The position numbers and the translations under genes were made by a program. Shown piece by piece: positions 1 through 8,568 of a stretch of DNA of 64,000 bases; positions within the stretch are counted from its first letter, which is position 1, and each line of letters starts with the position of its first letter. Location: assembly GCA_963832365.1 (NCBI GenBank), contig CAWHUL010000025.1:124001-188000 (forward strand). Reading direction: 5' to 3'. Origin of the DNA: CAWBRT01 sp963832365 (GTDB lineage: Bacteria; Acidobacteriota; Terriglobia; Terriglobales; Acidobacteriaceae). Below the pieces are notes generated by a model. The model was not told where the DNA came from, made no database searches, and saw only the letters and a list, made by a program, of their open reading frames with translations.

Positions 1-81
1 CCATACCGTCCGGGCGAGGGATTCCTCTACGAGGAAATGGCGGAGCTGTTGGGCGTCTCGGACGGCTTGCTCAAGCAATAG
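1..81 (+). CDS. C-terminal end of an unidentified protein (partial)
   Basis: Only the last 26 codons and a TAG stop lie in the window; the gene enters from the left edge in frame 1. The tail contains EEMAELLGVSDGLLKQ and shows no motif I can assign. A palindromic element (108-301) begins 27 bases after the stop. The product cannot be named from this fragment. Confidence 0.55.
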   Translation, partial: PYRPGEGFLYEEMAELLGVSDGLLKQ

Positions 82-107
82 GTGTTCTTGCGGCACGCTA
101 GCCCGGC

Positions 108-301
108 ATTATTCATGAATCGGGTGGAGCAGGCCTTCAGGCCTGCAGAAAAGCCAGCAACCATGCGGCTTTAACCCCTGAGGCGATTCCGCTGTTGCCG
201 ACAGTACGTACCTCAGCGGCTAAAGCCGCCAATCCCAGGCCGACTGTAAATGCAGGGCTGAAGCCCTGCTCCACCCATGTTTCGCCGTACTCATGAATAA
301 T
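108..301. repeat. Nested palindromic MITE-like element
   Basis: Three nested inverted repeats share one centre. The outermost is ATTATTCATGA (108-118) with TCATGAATAAT (291-301), perfect over 11 bp. Next is a 26-bp arm at 122-147 pairing with 251-276 with two mismatches. The inner arm at 163-181 pairs with 211-229 with two mismatches. Each 26-bp arm is also a hairpin in itself. No coding frame lies inside. It sits between a gene end and the convergent marR stop, so it could also act as a transcription terminator. Confidence 0.7.
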
Positions 302-306
302 CCAAG

Positions 307-771
307 CTACGATCGTGCCGGCTTCCGCGACACTCTGCGTGCGCGCCGTTTTCCAGAGGCGACGATGCTCCGCAGCGCTCCAATCAACTGCGGAGCGGTG
401 GCCTGAAGCTCCTCGCGATGATGGATCGAGAGCTCGCGCAGGATGCGCTCGCCCCGCACGGTTAACGTCACCAGCACCTGCCGACGGTCTTGCTCCGAGC
501 GGCGGCGCTGTACCAAGCCCTGCTCGGTGAGACGGTCGATCAGCTCTACCGAACTGTGATGCCGAATCTGGAGGCGTTCGGCAAGTTCTCCCACCGTGGC
601 ATGTATCCCGTCCGGCATCCCTTTCAAGGCCAGCATCAACTGGTGATGCTGCGGCTCGAGGCCGGCTTCGCGAGCTGCCGCCTCGCTGAAGCGCAAGAAC
701 TTACGAATTTGATAGCGGAATTCGGCCAGTGCCTTGTAATCGTTCACATCCAAATCGGCGGAGTTTGCCAT
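307..771 (-). CDS. MarR-family transcriptional regulator
   Basis: A 154-residue winged-helix protein. Helices at about residues 11-50 would form the dimer interface. The helix-turn-helix spans about 56-90 (VGELAERLQIRHHSSVELIDRL), and the wing carries the typical basic DRR at 95-97. MarR proteins are dimeric repressors or activators that often sense small aromatic ligands; the ligand here is unknown. I chose the ATG at 771 because GGAG lies 7 bases upstream; a longer frame to 810 lacks such a site. It is divergent from purB 146 bases away. No partner gene reveals its regulon. Confidence 0.85.
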   Translation of the reverse strand: MANSADLDVNDYKALAEFRYQIRKFLRFSEAAAREAGLEPQHHQLMLALKGMPDGIHATVGELAERLQIRHHSSVELIDRLTEQGLVQRRRSEQDRRQVLVTLTVRGERILRELSIHHREELQATAPQLIGALRSIVASGKRRARRVSRKPARS

Positions 772-917
772 GCGGATACTCCAATTGCATCGTTCTACGA
801 AGCAATTCAACCAGCCATTCTATGCTCGATGGCCCATTTGGGCCAGCAGCCAGCAACGGGTACAATACTCCTTCAGTTAAAACCTAGAATGCTGATTTAG
901 ATGCAAGGAGCTACGCC

Positions 918-2240
918 GTGATTCCGCGATATACACGCCCGGAGATGGGCCGCATCTGGAGTGAAGATAATAAGTTCCGCACTTGGTTGCAGGTTGAAAT
1001 TGCCGCCACCGAAACTCTGGCCGAAGCCGGGCTGGTGCCGCAGTCGGCGGCTCGCGCTATCCGCGACAAGGGCGACTTCGATCTGGCGCGCATACAGGCC
1101 GTCGAGGCCGAGGTAAAGCACGATGTGATCGCCTTTACCACCGCGGTCTCGGAGAAAGTTGGTCCCGAGGCGCGCTGGCTGCACTATGGCTTGACCTCCA
1201 ACGATGTGGTCGATACGGCACAGGCTCTGCTGGTCAAACAGGCTTCGGCGATTATCCGCGTTGGTCTGGAACGCATGATCGAAGTGCTGCGCCGCCGCGC
1301 TTTTGAGTTCAAAGATACGCCGACCATTGGCCGCACGCATGGTGTGCATGCCGAGCCGATCACCTTCGGATTGAAGCTGGCGAACTGGTATTCCGAGATG
1401 CGCCGCAACCTTGAGCGCTTCGATTTTGCCGCGGAACAGATGCGCGTGGGCAAGGTCTCCGGCGCGGTCGGCAATGCGGCCCACCTGGAGCCGGAGTATG
1501 AAGAGAAAATTTGCGCACGGCTCGGCTTGAACGTGGCCGCGGTTTCGTCACAGGTCATCCAGCGCGACCGGCACGCATTTTATGTGGCCACGCTGGCGAC
1601 GATCGCCTCGACCTTGGACAAGATCGCCACCGAAATCCGGCATCTGCAACGCACGGAGGTTCGTGAAGCCGAAGAATTCTTCAGCGAAAAACAGAAGGGC
1701 TCGTCGGCGATGCCGCACAAGCGCAATCCCATCAACCTTGAGCAGGTCAGCGGACTGGCCCGCGTGATCCGGGGCAACGTCCAGGCGGCCTTCGAGGACG
1801 TAGCGCTATGGCACGAGCGCGACATCTCGCACTCATCTGTCGAGCGGGTCATTCTGCCGGATTCGACCATCCTGGTCGACTACATGCTGAACAAGGCGAC
1901 CAACCTCATCGACACCATGCTGGTCTATCCGGAGCGCATGCTGCGTAACCTGAACTCCACCGGCGGACTCGTCTTCAGCGGACAGCTCCTGCTCGACCTG
2001 GTGGAGGCCGGAGTGTCGCGTGAGGATGCCTACCGCATCGTCCAGCGCGACGCTATGAAGGCATGGAAGGAAGAACTGAACTTCCGCGAAATGATCATGA
2101 ACGATCCGGAAATCACCAGCAAGGTCGATCGGAAGACCCTGGAGCGCGCCTTCGAACTTCAGCGCCAGTTGCGCAATGTGGATAAGATTTTCGCCCGCGT
2201 GTTCGGCACGGGGGAACGGGTCAAGAGCGCACGGAAGTAG
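918..2240 (+). CDS. purB: Adenylosuccinate lyase
   Basis: PurB catalyses two steps of purine synthesis: SAICAR to AICAR plus fumarate, and adenylosuccinate to AMP plus fumarate. The 440-residue length is typical. The superfamily signature SSAMPHKRNP is at residues 262-271 and supplies the flexible catalytic serine loop; the catalytic-acid histidine lies in GRTHGVHAEP near 138-147. The start is GTG, with AAGGAG 7 bases upstream. It stands alone here, although purS lies at 41190. A hairpin follows at 2266-2294. Confidence 0.97.
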   Translation: MIPRYTRPEMGRIWSEDNKFRTWLQVEIAATETLAEAGLVPQSAARAIRDKGDFDLARIQAVEAEVKHDVIAFTTAVSEKVGPEARWLHYGLTSNDVVDTAQALLVKQASAIIRVGLERMIEVLRRRAFEFKDTPTIGRTHGVHAEPITFGLKLANWYSEMRRNLERFDFAAEQMRVGKVSGAVGNAAHLEPEYEEKICARLGLNVAAVSSQVIQRDRHAFYVATLATIASTLDKIATEIRHLQRTEVREAEEFFSEKQKGSSAMPHKRNPINLEQVSGLARVIRGNVQAAFEDVALWHERDISHSSVERVILPDSTILVDYMLNKATNLIDTMLVYPERMLRNLNSTGGLVFSGQLLLDLVEAGVSREDAYRIVQRDAMKAWKEELNFREMIMNDPEITSKVDRKTLERAFELQRQLRNVDKIFARVFGTGERVKSARK

Positions 2241-2265
2241 GGGCGATAGGAAGGCCCGCCATAAA

Positions 2266-2294
2266 GCCCCACCCAAGCTTCGCTTGAATGGGGC
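2266..2294. terminator. Hairpin between convergent purB and hydrolase genes
   Basis: GCCCCACCCAAGC (2266-2278) pairs with GCTTGAATGGGGC (2282-2294) across a 3-base loop, with two mismatches. No U-tract follows on either strand. The same CAAGC/GCTTG stem type recurs at 15051-15134, so it belongs to a dispersed family. Its position between two convergent genes suits bidirectional termination. Confidence 0.5.
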
Positions 2295-2324
2295 ACCCGC
2301 CACTCGATTTACTTGGTTCGCAAC

Positions 2325-3379
2325 TTATTTCGGCTCTTCCAGGAATAGCTGCACTTCGCGGAAGAGGTGCATGCGGTTCCTCTCCATGATGATTGTGTGC
2401 GTTCCTTCGCTGAGAAGGATGCGCCGCTTGTAGGGAGCATTCGTCAGCTTTGCGAAGACCGCGTTACCCATCGGGGGAGGCGTATCCACATCCCACTCGG
2501 CGTTAATGACCAGCACCGGCACTTTGATTAGCGAGGGATCGTAGACCGGTTTGCCCTTCATCCAGAACTCGCGGCTATCGTGCACCGTGCCGTTGGGCGC
2601 CCGCAGGATCGGCGGATTCTGTGCCGCGCCTTTGGGATCGCTCGCCTGGGTCGCCGTGGACCATTGTTCAAACCACCCCGCCGGAATCAGTTCGGCCTTT
2701 TTGTTCTCCGGCACGCCGGTGAGCCAACGGGCTTTGGCCGCGCTCATGGTGACGGTTCGATAGGCTCCGAGCGGTCCGTCACCACCACCAGTGAGCGATG
2801 GCGGGGTTCGCGCAGCCACTGCGCCGCGTAGAGCACCAGCTTCTCCACCTTGGCGTTATGCTGCGACGTATAGCTGGCCATGATGGTGGTGCCCCACGAC
2901 CAGCCAATCAGGTTGATCTTGGAAACCTTGCGGCGGGCGAGGATGCTATCGACGACAGCAGATACGTCTTTGACAGCGACATCGGTGGTGACGATGGGAG
3001 GATTCTTCTCCGCCGGTTGGTCCATCTCGGGCGGACGCGTGGAACGGCCATAGCCGCGCAGATCGAGCAGGTAGACGTCGAAGCCGCGCTGCGCAATGTA
3101 GTCCATCCAGGAGAGCCCATCCAACCGAAGATCAAAGGCTGTTTCCGCCGGGTAAGTGGAGCCGTGAACGAAGAGCACAATCTTGTCCGAAGCGAAATCC
3201 TTGACGCCTTTCAGATGCTTGTTGCGGACAAAGATTTGAATTCCCGGATCGGAGGCTTTAACAAAATAGTCCTCCGAAACCAGCGGTTTAGGCGGCTGCG
3301 CCGCAAAAGACGACCCCGCCGCCATAGCCAGAATAATGCAAGAAGAGATGAAGCCCAAAACCATCCGATTGACCGTCAT
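2325..3379 (-). pseudogene. Exported alpha/beta hydrolase, interrupted by a frameshift
   Basis: The N-terminal part (3379 to about 2810) has a signal peptide (residues 1-26, ending SSFAA), the oxyanion strand VLFVHGSTYP and the nucleophile elbow GWSWGT. The C-terminal part is in another frame: it has the acid strand NAEWDVDTP and the histidine segment SEGTHTIIMER. The frames switch at a run of four C on the coding strand (G run 2803-2806). One extra C would give WLREPPPSLTGG and a continuous 351-residue protein. As sequenced, Ser and Asp/His are separated, so the product would be inactive. The start at 3379 has AAGGAG upstream. Substrate unknown. Confidence 0.8.
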
Positions 3380-3453
3380 ATAAGACTCGCTCCTTTCGCC
3401 GTGAGGCGATCCTTGGTGCAGCCAAAAATGCGGCGGCCGCACCGATCATCTTA

Positions 3454-3599
3454 GGTGTCATGCTGAACGTAGTAAAGCATCCCGGGGGACTGTCCCAACT
3501 CGCGCCGCTCTGGGCTTTCCGATGGAATCGTTCGGCTGCGCCTCAGTCCCGCGCTGTGATGGGATTCTTCGCTCCCTGCGGTCGCTCAGAATGACACCC
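3454..3599. repeat. Dispersed palindromic repeat, long form
   Basis: The ends are inverted: GGTGTCATGCTGAACG at the left and CGCTCAGAATGACACC at the right. The inner part has GGGATTCTTCGCTCCCTGCGGTCGC. It resembles 10609-10752 and 55161-55294 and contains no coding frame. A further degenerate half-copy lies near 3752-3778. Confidence 0.7.
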
Positions 3600-3800
3600 T
3601 AGAACTGTTCTGATCCCGAATCACGGTAGCATGGACTTGACTGGCTAGCCAGTGACAATCAAGTTCGGCGCTTACCTAGGGGAAGCCCACGTCAGCCCAA
3701 CTGCAGGGCGGGACGTGGGGCACCCGCAGGAAAACACAAGATCCCTCCACTCCGTTTCACTTCGGTCGGGATGACGCATACTTTCGCCGCCGCTCCTCGC

Positions 3801-3829
3801 TTGTCAGGGGCGGCAAGTTCCGGCATAAT
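3801..3829 (+). promoter_or_regulatory. Sigma-70-type promoter
   Basis: TTGTCA (3801-3806) and CATAAT (3824-3829) are separated by exactly 17 bases; each matches the consensus at 5 of 6 positions. Transcription would start near 3836-3838, about 260 bases before rpsP. The transcript would include the candidate structured RNA at 3836-4015. Confidence 0.6.
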
Positions 3830-3835
3830 AAGTGT

Positions 3836-4015
3836 TTGCCATCAGTGTGCGCCGGGCTGGTGGGCCCGGACCAGCCTGTGGTGCTCCGTTCGGACAATGC
3901 AAGCGGCCCTGAATTGAGTCTGTCGCGTGTTGGAAACGGAACTCCCTGCCGGTGGCGGCGGGGTTGAAGCTTTGAGCCGGCGAAAGGGTCGCCGAGCTGG
4001 TGCAGTTTAGGAACT
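3836..4015 (+). ncRNA. Candidate structured RNA or long leader of the rpsP operon
   Basis: The segment directly follows a good promoter and is GC-rich and hairpin-rich. A 7-bp stem GGCTGGT (3855-3861)/ACCAGCC (3870-3876) is followed by TGTGGTGCTCCG. Near the 3' end are a GGTTGAA/TTGAGCC stem and a GGCGA/TCGCC stem. No plausible reading frame crosses it. TGTGGTGCTCCG recalls a stretch of enterobacterial 6S RNA, but the overall fold was not established. It may instead be a regulatory leader. SRP RNA and RNase P RNA core motifs are absent. Confidence 0.35.
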
Positions 4016-4095
4016 GGTGTATTCCGCGTTCACCGTGACTTTAACGGCTACACCTTTCGCTAGACTGGTTAATAATTCGAAAGGAATCGAATTCT

Positions 4096-4356
4096 GTGTT
4101 AATGATTCGTCTGTCGCGCCGTGGCGCACCGAAGAAACCTGTTTACCGCATAGTGGTCATTGAAAAGGACCGCGCTCGCGATGGCCGTTCGATCGAGGTG
4201 GTTGGACTTTACAATCCTCGCACCACTCCCATGACCATTGATTTCAAGCGCGATCGCGTCGAATACTGGGTCGGCAAGGGCGCCCAGATGTCTCCGACGG
4301 TCAGCAAATTGTTCGCGAAGCCGCCGGCTGCGCCAGCCGCGACTCCGGCCGCCTGA
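4096..4356 (+). CDS. rpsP: 30S ribosomal protein S16
   Basis: An 86-residue protein of the 30S subunit with the S16 start MIRLSRRGAPKKPVYRIVV and the following DGRSIEVVGLYNP. The C-terminal tail is Ala/Pro-rich (residues 73-86), as is common for S16. The start is GTG at 4096 with AAGGA 10 bases upstream; ATG at 4102 is the alternative. It opens the classical cluster rpsP-khpA-rimM-trmD-rplS, which couples ribosome assembly with tRNA and rRNA maturation. Confidence 0.97.
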   Translation: MLMIRLSRRGAPKKPVYRIVVIEKDRARDGRSIEVVGLYNPRTTPMTIDFKRDRVEYWVGKGAQMSPTVSKLFAKPPAAPAATPAA

Positions 4357-4445
4357 TCCGTTTTCACCGGGCGGGGCCGTAAGGCACTCGCCGACGATCC
4401 CAGCGAGCGGTGCTCGCCGGGAACCCCGTATTCCAAGGAGACCGC

Positions 4446-4700
4446 ATGGCCTCGGCTTACGCTGGAGATGTGCGCAAACTTGTCCTGGAAGTCGCTAAGA
4501 GGCTCGTGGAGCGTCCCGACGAAGTGCAGGTGGACGCGGTGCCTGAAGGCGAAGTGCTGGTGCTGGAGCTGACGGTGGCCGAAACCGACATGGGCCGCGT
4601 CATTGGCAAGGCCGGACGCACGGCGCGGGCATTACGGGTGCTGCTGTCGTCTGCGTCGGTCAAGGCCAACAAGCATTGCTCGCTGGAGATTCTGGAGTAA
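4446..4700 (+). CDS. khpA: KH-domain RNA-binding protein KhpA
   Basis: An 84-residue single KH domain (YlqC/KhpA family). The RNA-binding loop appears in GRVIGKAGRTARALR. Members bind RNA, often with KhpB, and influence growth and cell division; a khpB gene is not in this window. The start is ATG 4446 with AAGGAG five bases upstream; an in-frame TTG/GTG region further upstream is not supported. The location between rpsP and rimM is the usual one. The last codons (GGAGATTCTGGAGTA) are nearly duplicated 70 bases downstream, just before rimM. Confidence 0.92.
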   Translation: MASAYAGDVRKLVLEVAKRLVERPDEVQVDAVPEGEVLVLELTVAETDMGRVIGKAGRTARALRVLLSSASVKANKHCSLEILE

Positions 4701-4774
4701 GGGCAGTGCATCACCCAGGATCGACGGCATTGACAGAACGGAAACCGTAGACGGGGAGATTCTGGAGTAGTTTT

Positions 4775-5384
4775 ATGGCTCCGACGGCGCAAAGCAACCT
4801 GAGGACGGCGTTTCGAGGGCGAGTTCATCACCATCGCCCGGGTGATAAAGCCGCAGGGTCGGGTCGGCGAGGTTTCTGCCGAGCTGTTTACGGATTTTCC
4901 GGAGCGCTTTGCCGAGCGTCGGCACTTGTTTGCGCTCGGCACCACGGGAAGCAGGCGCGAACTTGAGCTGGAAGACTTCTGGCCGCACAAGGGCCGAATG
5001 ATCCTGAAGTTCGCCGGGGTTGACAGCATCGAAGATGCCGCAACTCTGGCGGGAGCCGAGATACAGATTCCGCGGGAGCAGCGAGCCCAACTGGACGAAG
5101 GTGCATTTTTTGTGAGCGATCTGGTGGGCTGCCGGGTATTTGCCAGTACGGGCAGCGGTGAGGTTCGCGAGTTGGGACCGGTTACAGACGTGGTGTTTGG
5201 AGCGGGCGAAGCGCCGCTGCTCCAGGTTCGCGAAGGAGCCAGGGAGCTGTTGATTCCGTTCGTCGAGAGTTACACGAAGCAAGTTGATCTCGACGGGAAA
5301 AGAATCGAACTGGTGCTTCCCGAAGGCATGTTGGAGTTGGACGCTCCGCTGGGCAAGCCAAAGAGCGGGCGGAGCGCAAAATGA
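4775..5384 (+). CDS. rimM: Ribosome maturation factor RimM, with apparent frameshift near the start
   Basis: RimM binds S19 and helps maturation of the 30S head. The clear RimM sequence begins EFITIARVIKPQGRVGEV in the frame that ends at 5384, but that frame has a stop at 4800 and no start before GTG 4842, which would delete the first beta strand. An ATG at 4775 with GGAG 7 bases upstream is out of frame. Removing one T from TTT at 4811-4813 joins them as MAPTAQSNLRTAFEGEFITIAR and gives 202 residues. PRC-barrel sequence follows (FFVSDLVGCRV to LLIPFVESY). Its stop overlaps trmD by ATGA. If no error exists, the GTG 4842 product is 180 residues. Confidence 0.88.
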
Positions 5385-6220
5385 AGTTCGAGATCGTCAC
5401 GATTTTTCCGGAGTTCTTTCGTGGGCCTCTGGAGTACGGCATCGTGCGCAGGGCGCAAGAAGCCGGGATCATTGAAATCCGAATTCACGATCTGCGGGCC
5501 TTCGCTCACGACCGGCACAAGACGGTGGATGACCGTCCGTTTGGCGGCGGCGAGGGCATGGTGCTGAAGCCCGAACCACTGTTCGAGTGCGTCGAATCGC
5601 TCGGCGTGGCACAGCAGCAGGAGCGCTTGAGCGGGCAGGCCCGGGAGAGCGTGGTCGCGCTCTCGGCGCAAGGGCGGCTCTACGAGCAGCCGATAGCGGC
5701 GGAATTGGCGCAACTGGAGCGCATCGTGCTGATCTGCGGACGCTACGAAGGCATGGATGAGCGGGTAACGGAGCACCTGGCGGATCGCGAAATCTGCGTC
5801 GGCAACTTCGTGATGAGCGGCGGCGAATTGGGAGCGGCTTTGATCGTCGACACGGTGACGCGGCTGCTGCGCGGAGCGCTGGGAAACGAAGCGTCGTCGC
5901 AGCATGAGAGCTTCAGCGCGCTGAAGGCTCCGGTAAAGTTCGACGAGCGCGGGCGTCCCGAGCCGGATTCAACGGTTTCAGCCGCTGGACTGCTGGACTA
6001 CGTGCATTACACGCGTCCGGCGGAGTTTCGTGGAATTGCGGTTCCCGAAGTGCTGGTCAACGGGAACCATGAAGAGATTCGGCGGTGGCGCAAGCGCCGC
6101 GCGCTGGAAAAAACGCTGAAGAACCGCCCCGACCTTCTGGATAAGGTGGCGCTCAGCAAGGAAGACCACTCCCTGATCGAAGAGATTGGGCGGGAAATGC
6201 AGGAAACTCGACGGACATAA
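5381..6220 (+). CDS. trmD: tRNA (guanine-N1-)-methyltransferase
   Basis: TrmD methylates G37 of tRNAs using S-adenosylmethionine, preventing +1 frameshifts. This 279-residue protein has DDRPFGGGEGMVL (50-62), CGRYEGMDERV (119-129) and the SPOUT trefoil-knot stretch GNFVMSGGELGAALIVD (141-157). The C-terminal domain ends with EEIRRWRKRRALEKT. The ATG overlaps the rimM stop by four bases, so translation is likely coupled. Confidence 0.97.
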   Translation: MKFEIVTIFPEFFRGPLEYGIVRRAQEAGIIEIRIHDLRAFAHDRHKTVDDRPFGGGEGMVLKPEPLFECVESLGVAQQQERLSGQARESVVALSAQGRLYEQPIAAELAQLERIVLICGRYEGMDERVTEHLADREICVGNFVMSGGELGAALIVDTVTRLLRGALGNEASSQHESFSALKAPVKFDERGRPEPDSTVSAAGLLDYVHYTRPAEFRGIAVPEVLVNGNHEEIRRWRKRRALEKTLKNRPDLLDKVALSKEDHSLIEEIGREMQETRRT

Positions 6221-6252
6221 GCCGCGAGACGATTCGAAGAAGAGGAATAGAC

Positions 6253-6642
6253 ATGTCGACTTCACCGATTATTACGAAGCTGCTTGCCAAGGCGCAGCGC
6301 ACAGATCTCCCCAGCTTCCGTCCCGGCGACACGGTTCGGGTTCAAGTCAGGATCAAGGAAGGCGAAAAAGAGCGCTTGCAGGCTTTCGAAGGCATCGTGA
6401 TCAAGATGCGCGGCGGCCCGCAAGGCAGCTTCACCGTGCGCAAGATGAGCTTCGGCCAGGGCGTCGAGCGCATCTTCCCCATTAACGCGAAAGTGCTCGA
6501 CAAGATCGACGTTCTGCGCTCGGCGAAGGTCCGCCGCGCCAAGCTCTACTACCTCCGCGCCCTGCGAGGCAAGGCGGCAAGACTGAAGGAAGTCGATACC
6601 AGAATCGGAAGAGCCAAGCTGGCAGCTTCTCTGAAGGCTTAG
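6253..6642 (+). CDS. rplS: 50S ribosomal protein L19
   Basis: A 129-residue L19 located at the 30S-50S interface. The family core FRPGDTVRVQVRIKEGEKERLQAFEGIVI is at residues 22-50, and KVRRAKLYYLRALRGKAARLKE near 101-122. It is slightly extended at the C-terminus. GAGGAAT lies just before the ATG. It is the last ribosomal gene of the cluster; rnhB follows after 55 bases. Confidence 0.97.
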   Translation: MSTSPIITKLLAKAQRTDLPSFRPGDTVRVQVRIKEGEKERLQAFEGIVIKMRGGPQGSFTVRKMSFGQGVERIFPINAKVLDKIDVLRSAKVRRAKLYYLRALRGKAARLKEVDTRIGRAKLAASLKA

Positions 6643-6697
6643 GTCTTTATTCCGCTCGAAGACGAACGCCGCGAATCCGGGTCGGGGACGGAGCAGT

Positions 6698-7489
6698 TTG
6701 CCGAATCAGGCGCTTGCTCCTACCCCGAATCTCTGCCATTCTGACTGCACCGTGCAGAGAAAACCGGTCCCTAATTCCGCCGAGAAACCCATCTCAAAGT
6801 CCGCAGCCAAGCTGCGCCTGCTGAAGACGCTGCACTGCACCACCAAGTTTGAAACTCAGGCATGGAGCGCCGGCGCAAAGTTGGTCGCGGGCATCGATGA
6901 GGTTGGACGCGGATCGCTGTTCGGTCCGGTAGTCGCCGGAGCCGTCATCCTCGACCCCGAATACCGCATTCGCGGGCTGCGCGACTCCAAACTGCTGCCA
7001 CAGGAGCGGCGCGAGCAGTTGGCGGAGCGCATCAGAGAGCACTGCGTTGCGTGGGCCGTCGCCGCTATCGACGTGGGCCGCATCGACCAGATCAACATCT
7101 ATCATGCTTCGCGGCTGGCGATGGTCGAGGCCGTCTCACGGTTGAGCGTGCGCCCGGATCATCTGCTGATCGACGCGATGAACATCGATGTCGAGTGCGC
7201 GCAGACGGCGATCATCCATGGCGATGCGCTTTCGGCTTCGATCGCCGCCGCATCCATCCTGGCAAAGGTGGAACGGGACGCGATGATTCGCGCCTGGGAC
7301 CCGGTCTATCCCGCCTATGGACTCGCTTCCAACAAAGGCTACGCCACGCCCAAACACATCCGCGGCCTGCGCGAGCACGGACCCTCGCCCATGCATCGGC
7401 AATCGTTTGCTCCGGTGTGGATGAATTCCGCCTCACAGGAACTCTTGCAGTTCATGCTGGAAGACGAGGAAGCGACTCAACAATCGTGA
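6698..7489 (+). CDS. rnhB: Ribonuclease HII
   Basis: RNase HII cleaves RNA in RNA-DNA hybrids and at single ribonucleotides in DNA. The active-site start AGIDEVGRGSLFGPVVAGAV is at about residues 64-83, followed by RDSKLL, the acidic strand LLIDAMNID and GDALSASIAAASILAKVERD. About 60 N-terminal residues precede the catalytic domain and look disordered. The start is uncertain: TTG 6698 has a GGAG only four bases upstream, and GTG 6752 has no clear ribosome site. rnhB commonly follows rplS. Confidence 0.94.
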   Translation: MPNQALAPTPNLCHSDCTVQRKPVPNSAEKPISKSAAKLRLLKTLHCTTKFETQAWSAGAKLVAGIDEVGRGSLFGPVVAGAVILDPEYRIRGLRDSKLLPQERREQLAERIREHCVAWAVAAIDVGRIDQINIYHASRLAMVEAVSRLSVRPDHLLIDAMNIDVECAQTAIIHGDALSASIAAASILAKVERDAMIRAWDPVYPAYGLASNKGYATPKHIRGLREHGPSPMHRQSFAPVWMNSASQELLQFMLEDEEATQQS

Positions 7490-7550
7490 CAGCTTGCGAC
7501 TTCGGGTTTGCCGCTGAAGTTCGTGTATCCGTAACATCGCCTTAGGGGTA

Positions 7551-7581
7551 GGGATCCTTCGCTACCGCTCAGGATGACACG
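7551..7581. repeat. Dispersed repeat, half copy
   Basis: GGGATCCTTCGCTACCGCTC followed by AGGATGACAC: a single arm of the extragenic repeat family, in the 220-base gap between rnhB and the PIG-L gene. No inverted partner arm was seen here. Confidence 0.6.
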
Positions 7582-7708
7582 GTGAAAGTTTTCTTTCGAA
7601 TGGACTTAAGCATCGAACTCGGTCAGGGTTCGAGGGTTGCCCTCTGTGACAGGCAAGCGGCTCGCATGCTAAAAACAATAGTGCTGCGATTGATCGTGTG
7701 AGGACGGT

Positions 7709-8458
7709 ATGCTACGACTGCTTTGCGTGACGGCTCACCCTGACGATGAAGCCGGCGGATTCGGCGGCACCTTGCTGCTGGCCCGCGAACGCGGAATTGA
7801 AACTTACATCATCTGCCTGACCCCGGGACAGGCTGCAAGCAACAGGGGAACCAGCAGGAACAGCGACGAGCTGGCCGCGATGCGCCGCAAGGAATTCGCC
7901 GCCGCATGCGAACATCTGCACGCGACCCGCGGCGACGTGCTCGACTATCCAGACAGCCGCCTGGATCAACAGAGTCTGTACCAGGTCGTCGGCGACCTCA
8001 CGCGACGCATCCGCCAGATCAAACCACAGGTGGTCATCTGCTTCGGCCCCGAGGGCTCGCTGACCGCGCATCCGGATCACTCGATGTCCGGGGTCTTTGC
8101 GACGATGGCTTTTCAGTGGGCTCCCAGGACCAACCGCTTTCCGGAGCAGTTCGAAGAGGGACTGAAGCCGTGGCGGCCCCAGAAGCTTTACTACCGGTGC
8201 TCCGACTTCACAATTCCCGAGCGCCAACCAGTCGCGCTGTCGCCGGTCAGCGCCCGCATCGAGATAGGCCAGGAGCGCATGGAGCGCAAGATTGAAGCCT
8301 TCAAGATGCACAAGAGCCAAGCGCCGCTCTTCAACCTGTTTGAAGGCAACGCGAGGCGTCACGGTGTGGTCGAGCGTTTTCACCTCGCAGCCAGCGTCAA
8401 GCCGCAGGAAGCGCACATCGAGAATGATCTGTTCGCCGGTGTTGAAGACGAGGGCTGA
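7709..8458 (+). CDS. PIG-L family (LmbE-like) deacetylase
   Basis: A 249-residue zinc-dependent N-acetyl-sugar deacetylase fold. The metal motif AHPDDE lies at residues 9-14 and the second metal histidine in TAHPDH near 121-126. Family members include GlcNAc-PI deacetylase, BshB (bacillithiol) and mycothiol MshB; no bshA or bshC neighbour is present, so the substrate is unknown. GAGGA lies upstream of the ATG. Cytoplasmic, no signal peptide. It is flanked on both sides by repeat half-copies. Confidence 0.85.
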   Translation: MLRLLCVTAHPDDEAGGFGGTLLLARERGIETYIICLTPGQAASNRGTSRNSDELAAMRRKEFAAACEHLHATRGDVLDYPDSRLDQQSLYQVVGDLTRRIRQIKPQVVICFGPEGSLTAHPDHSMSGVFATMAFQWAPRTNRFPEQFEEGLKPWRPQKLYYRCSDFTIPERQPVALSPVSARIEIGQERMERKIEAFKMHKSQAPLFNLFEGNARRHGVVERFHLAASVKPQEAHIENDLFAGVEDEG

Positions 8459-8512
8459 GGACTGAGCGGCAGGATCTTGTGGGATCTGCTTTGCTTTTAG
8501 CGCGCGCAAACG

Positions 8513-8543
8513 GCAGATCCTTCGCTTCGCTCAGGATGACACC
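8513..8543. repeat. Dispersed repeat, half copy
   Basis: CAGATCCTTCGCTTCGCTCAG plus GATGACACC, with a weak inverted partner GGATCTGCT near 8482. It lies between the PIG-L gene and the convergent M61 peptidase gene. Confidence 0.6.
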
Positions 8544-8568
8544 CTCGGAGAAGTTTTTCAGCGGCCTG

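Noticed and set aside
3836..4015. Identification of the RNA candidate as SRP RNA, RNase P RNA or tmRNA
   Set aside because: The GGAAGGAAGCAGCC, GAGGAAAGUCCGGGC and tmRNA end motifs are all absent.
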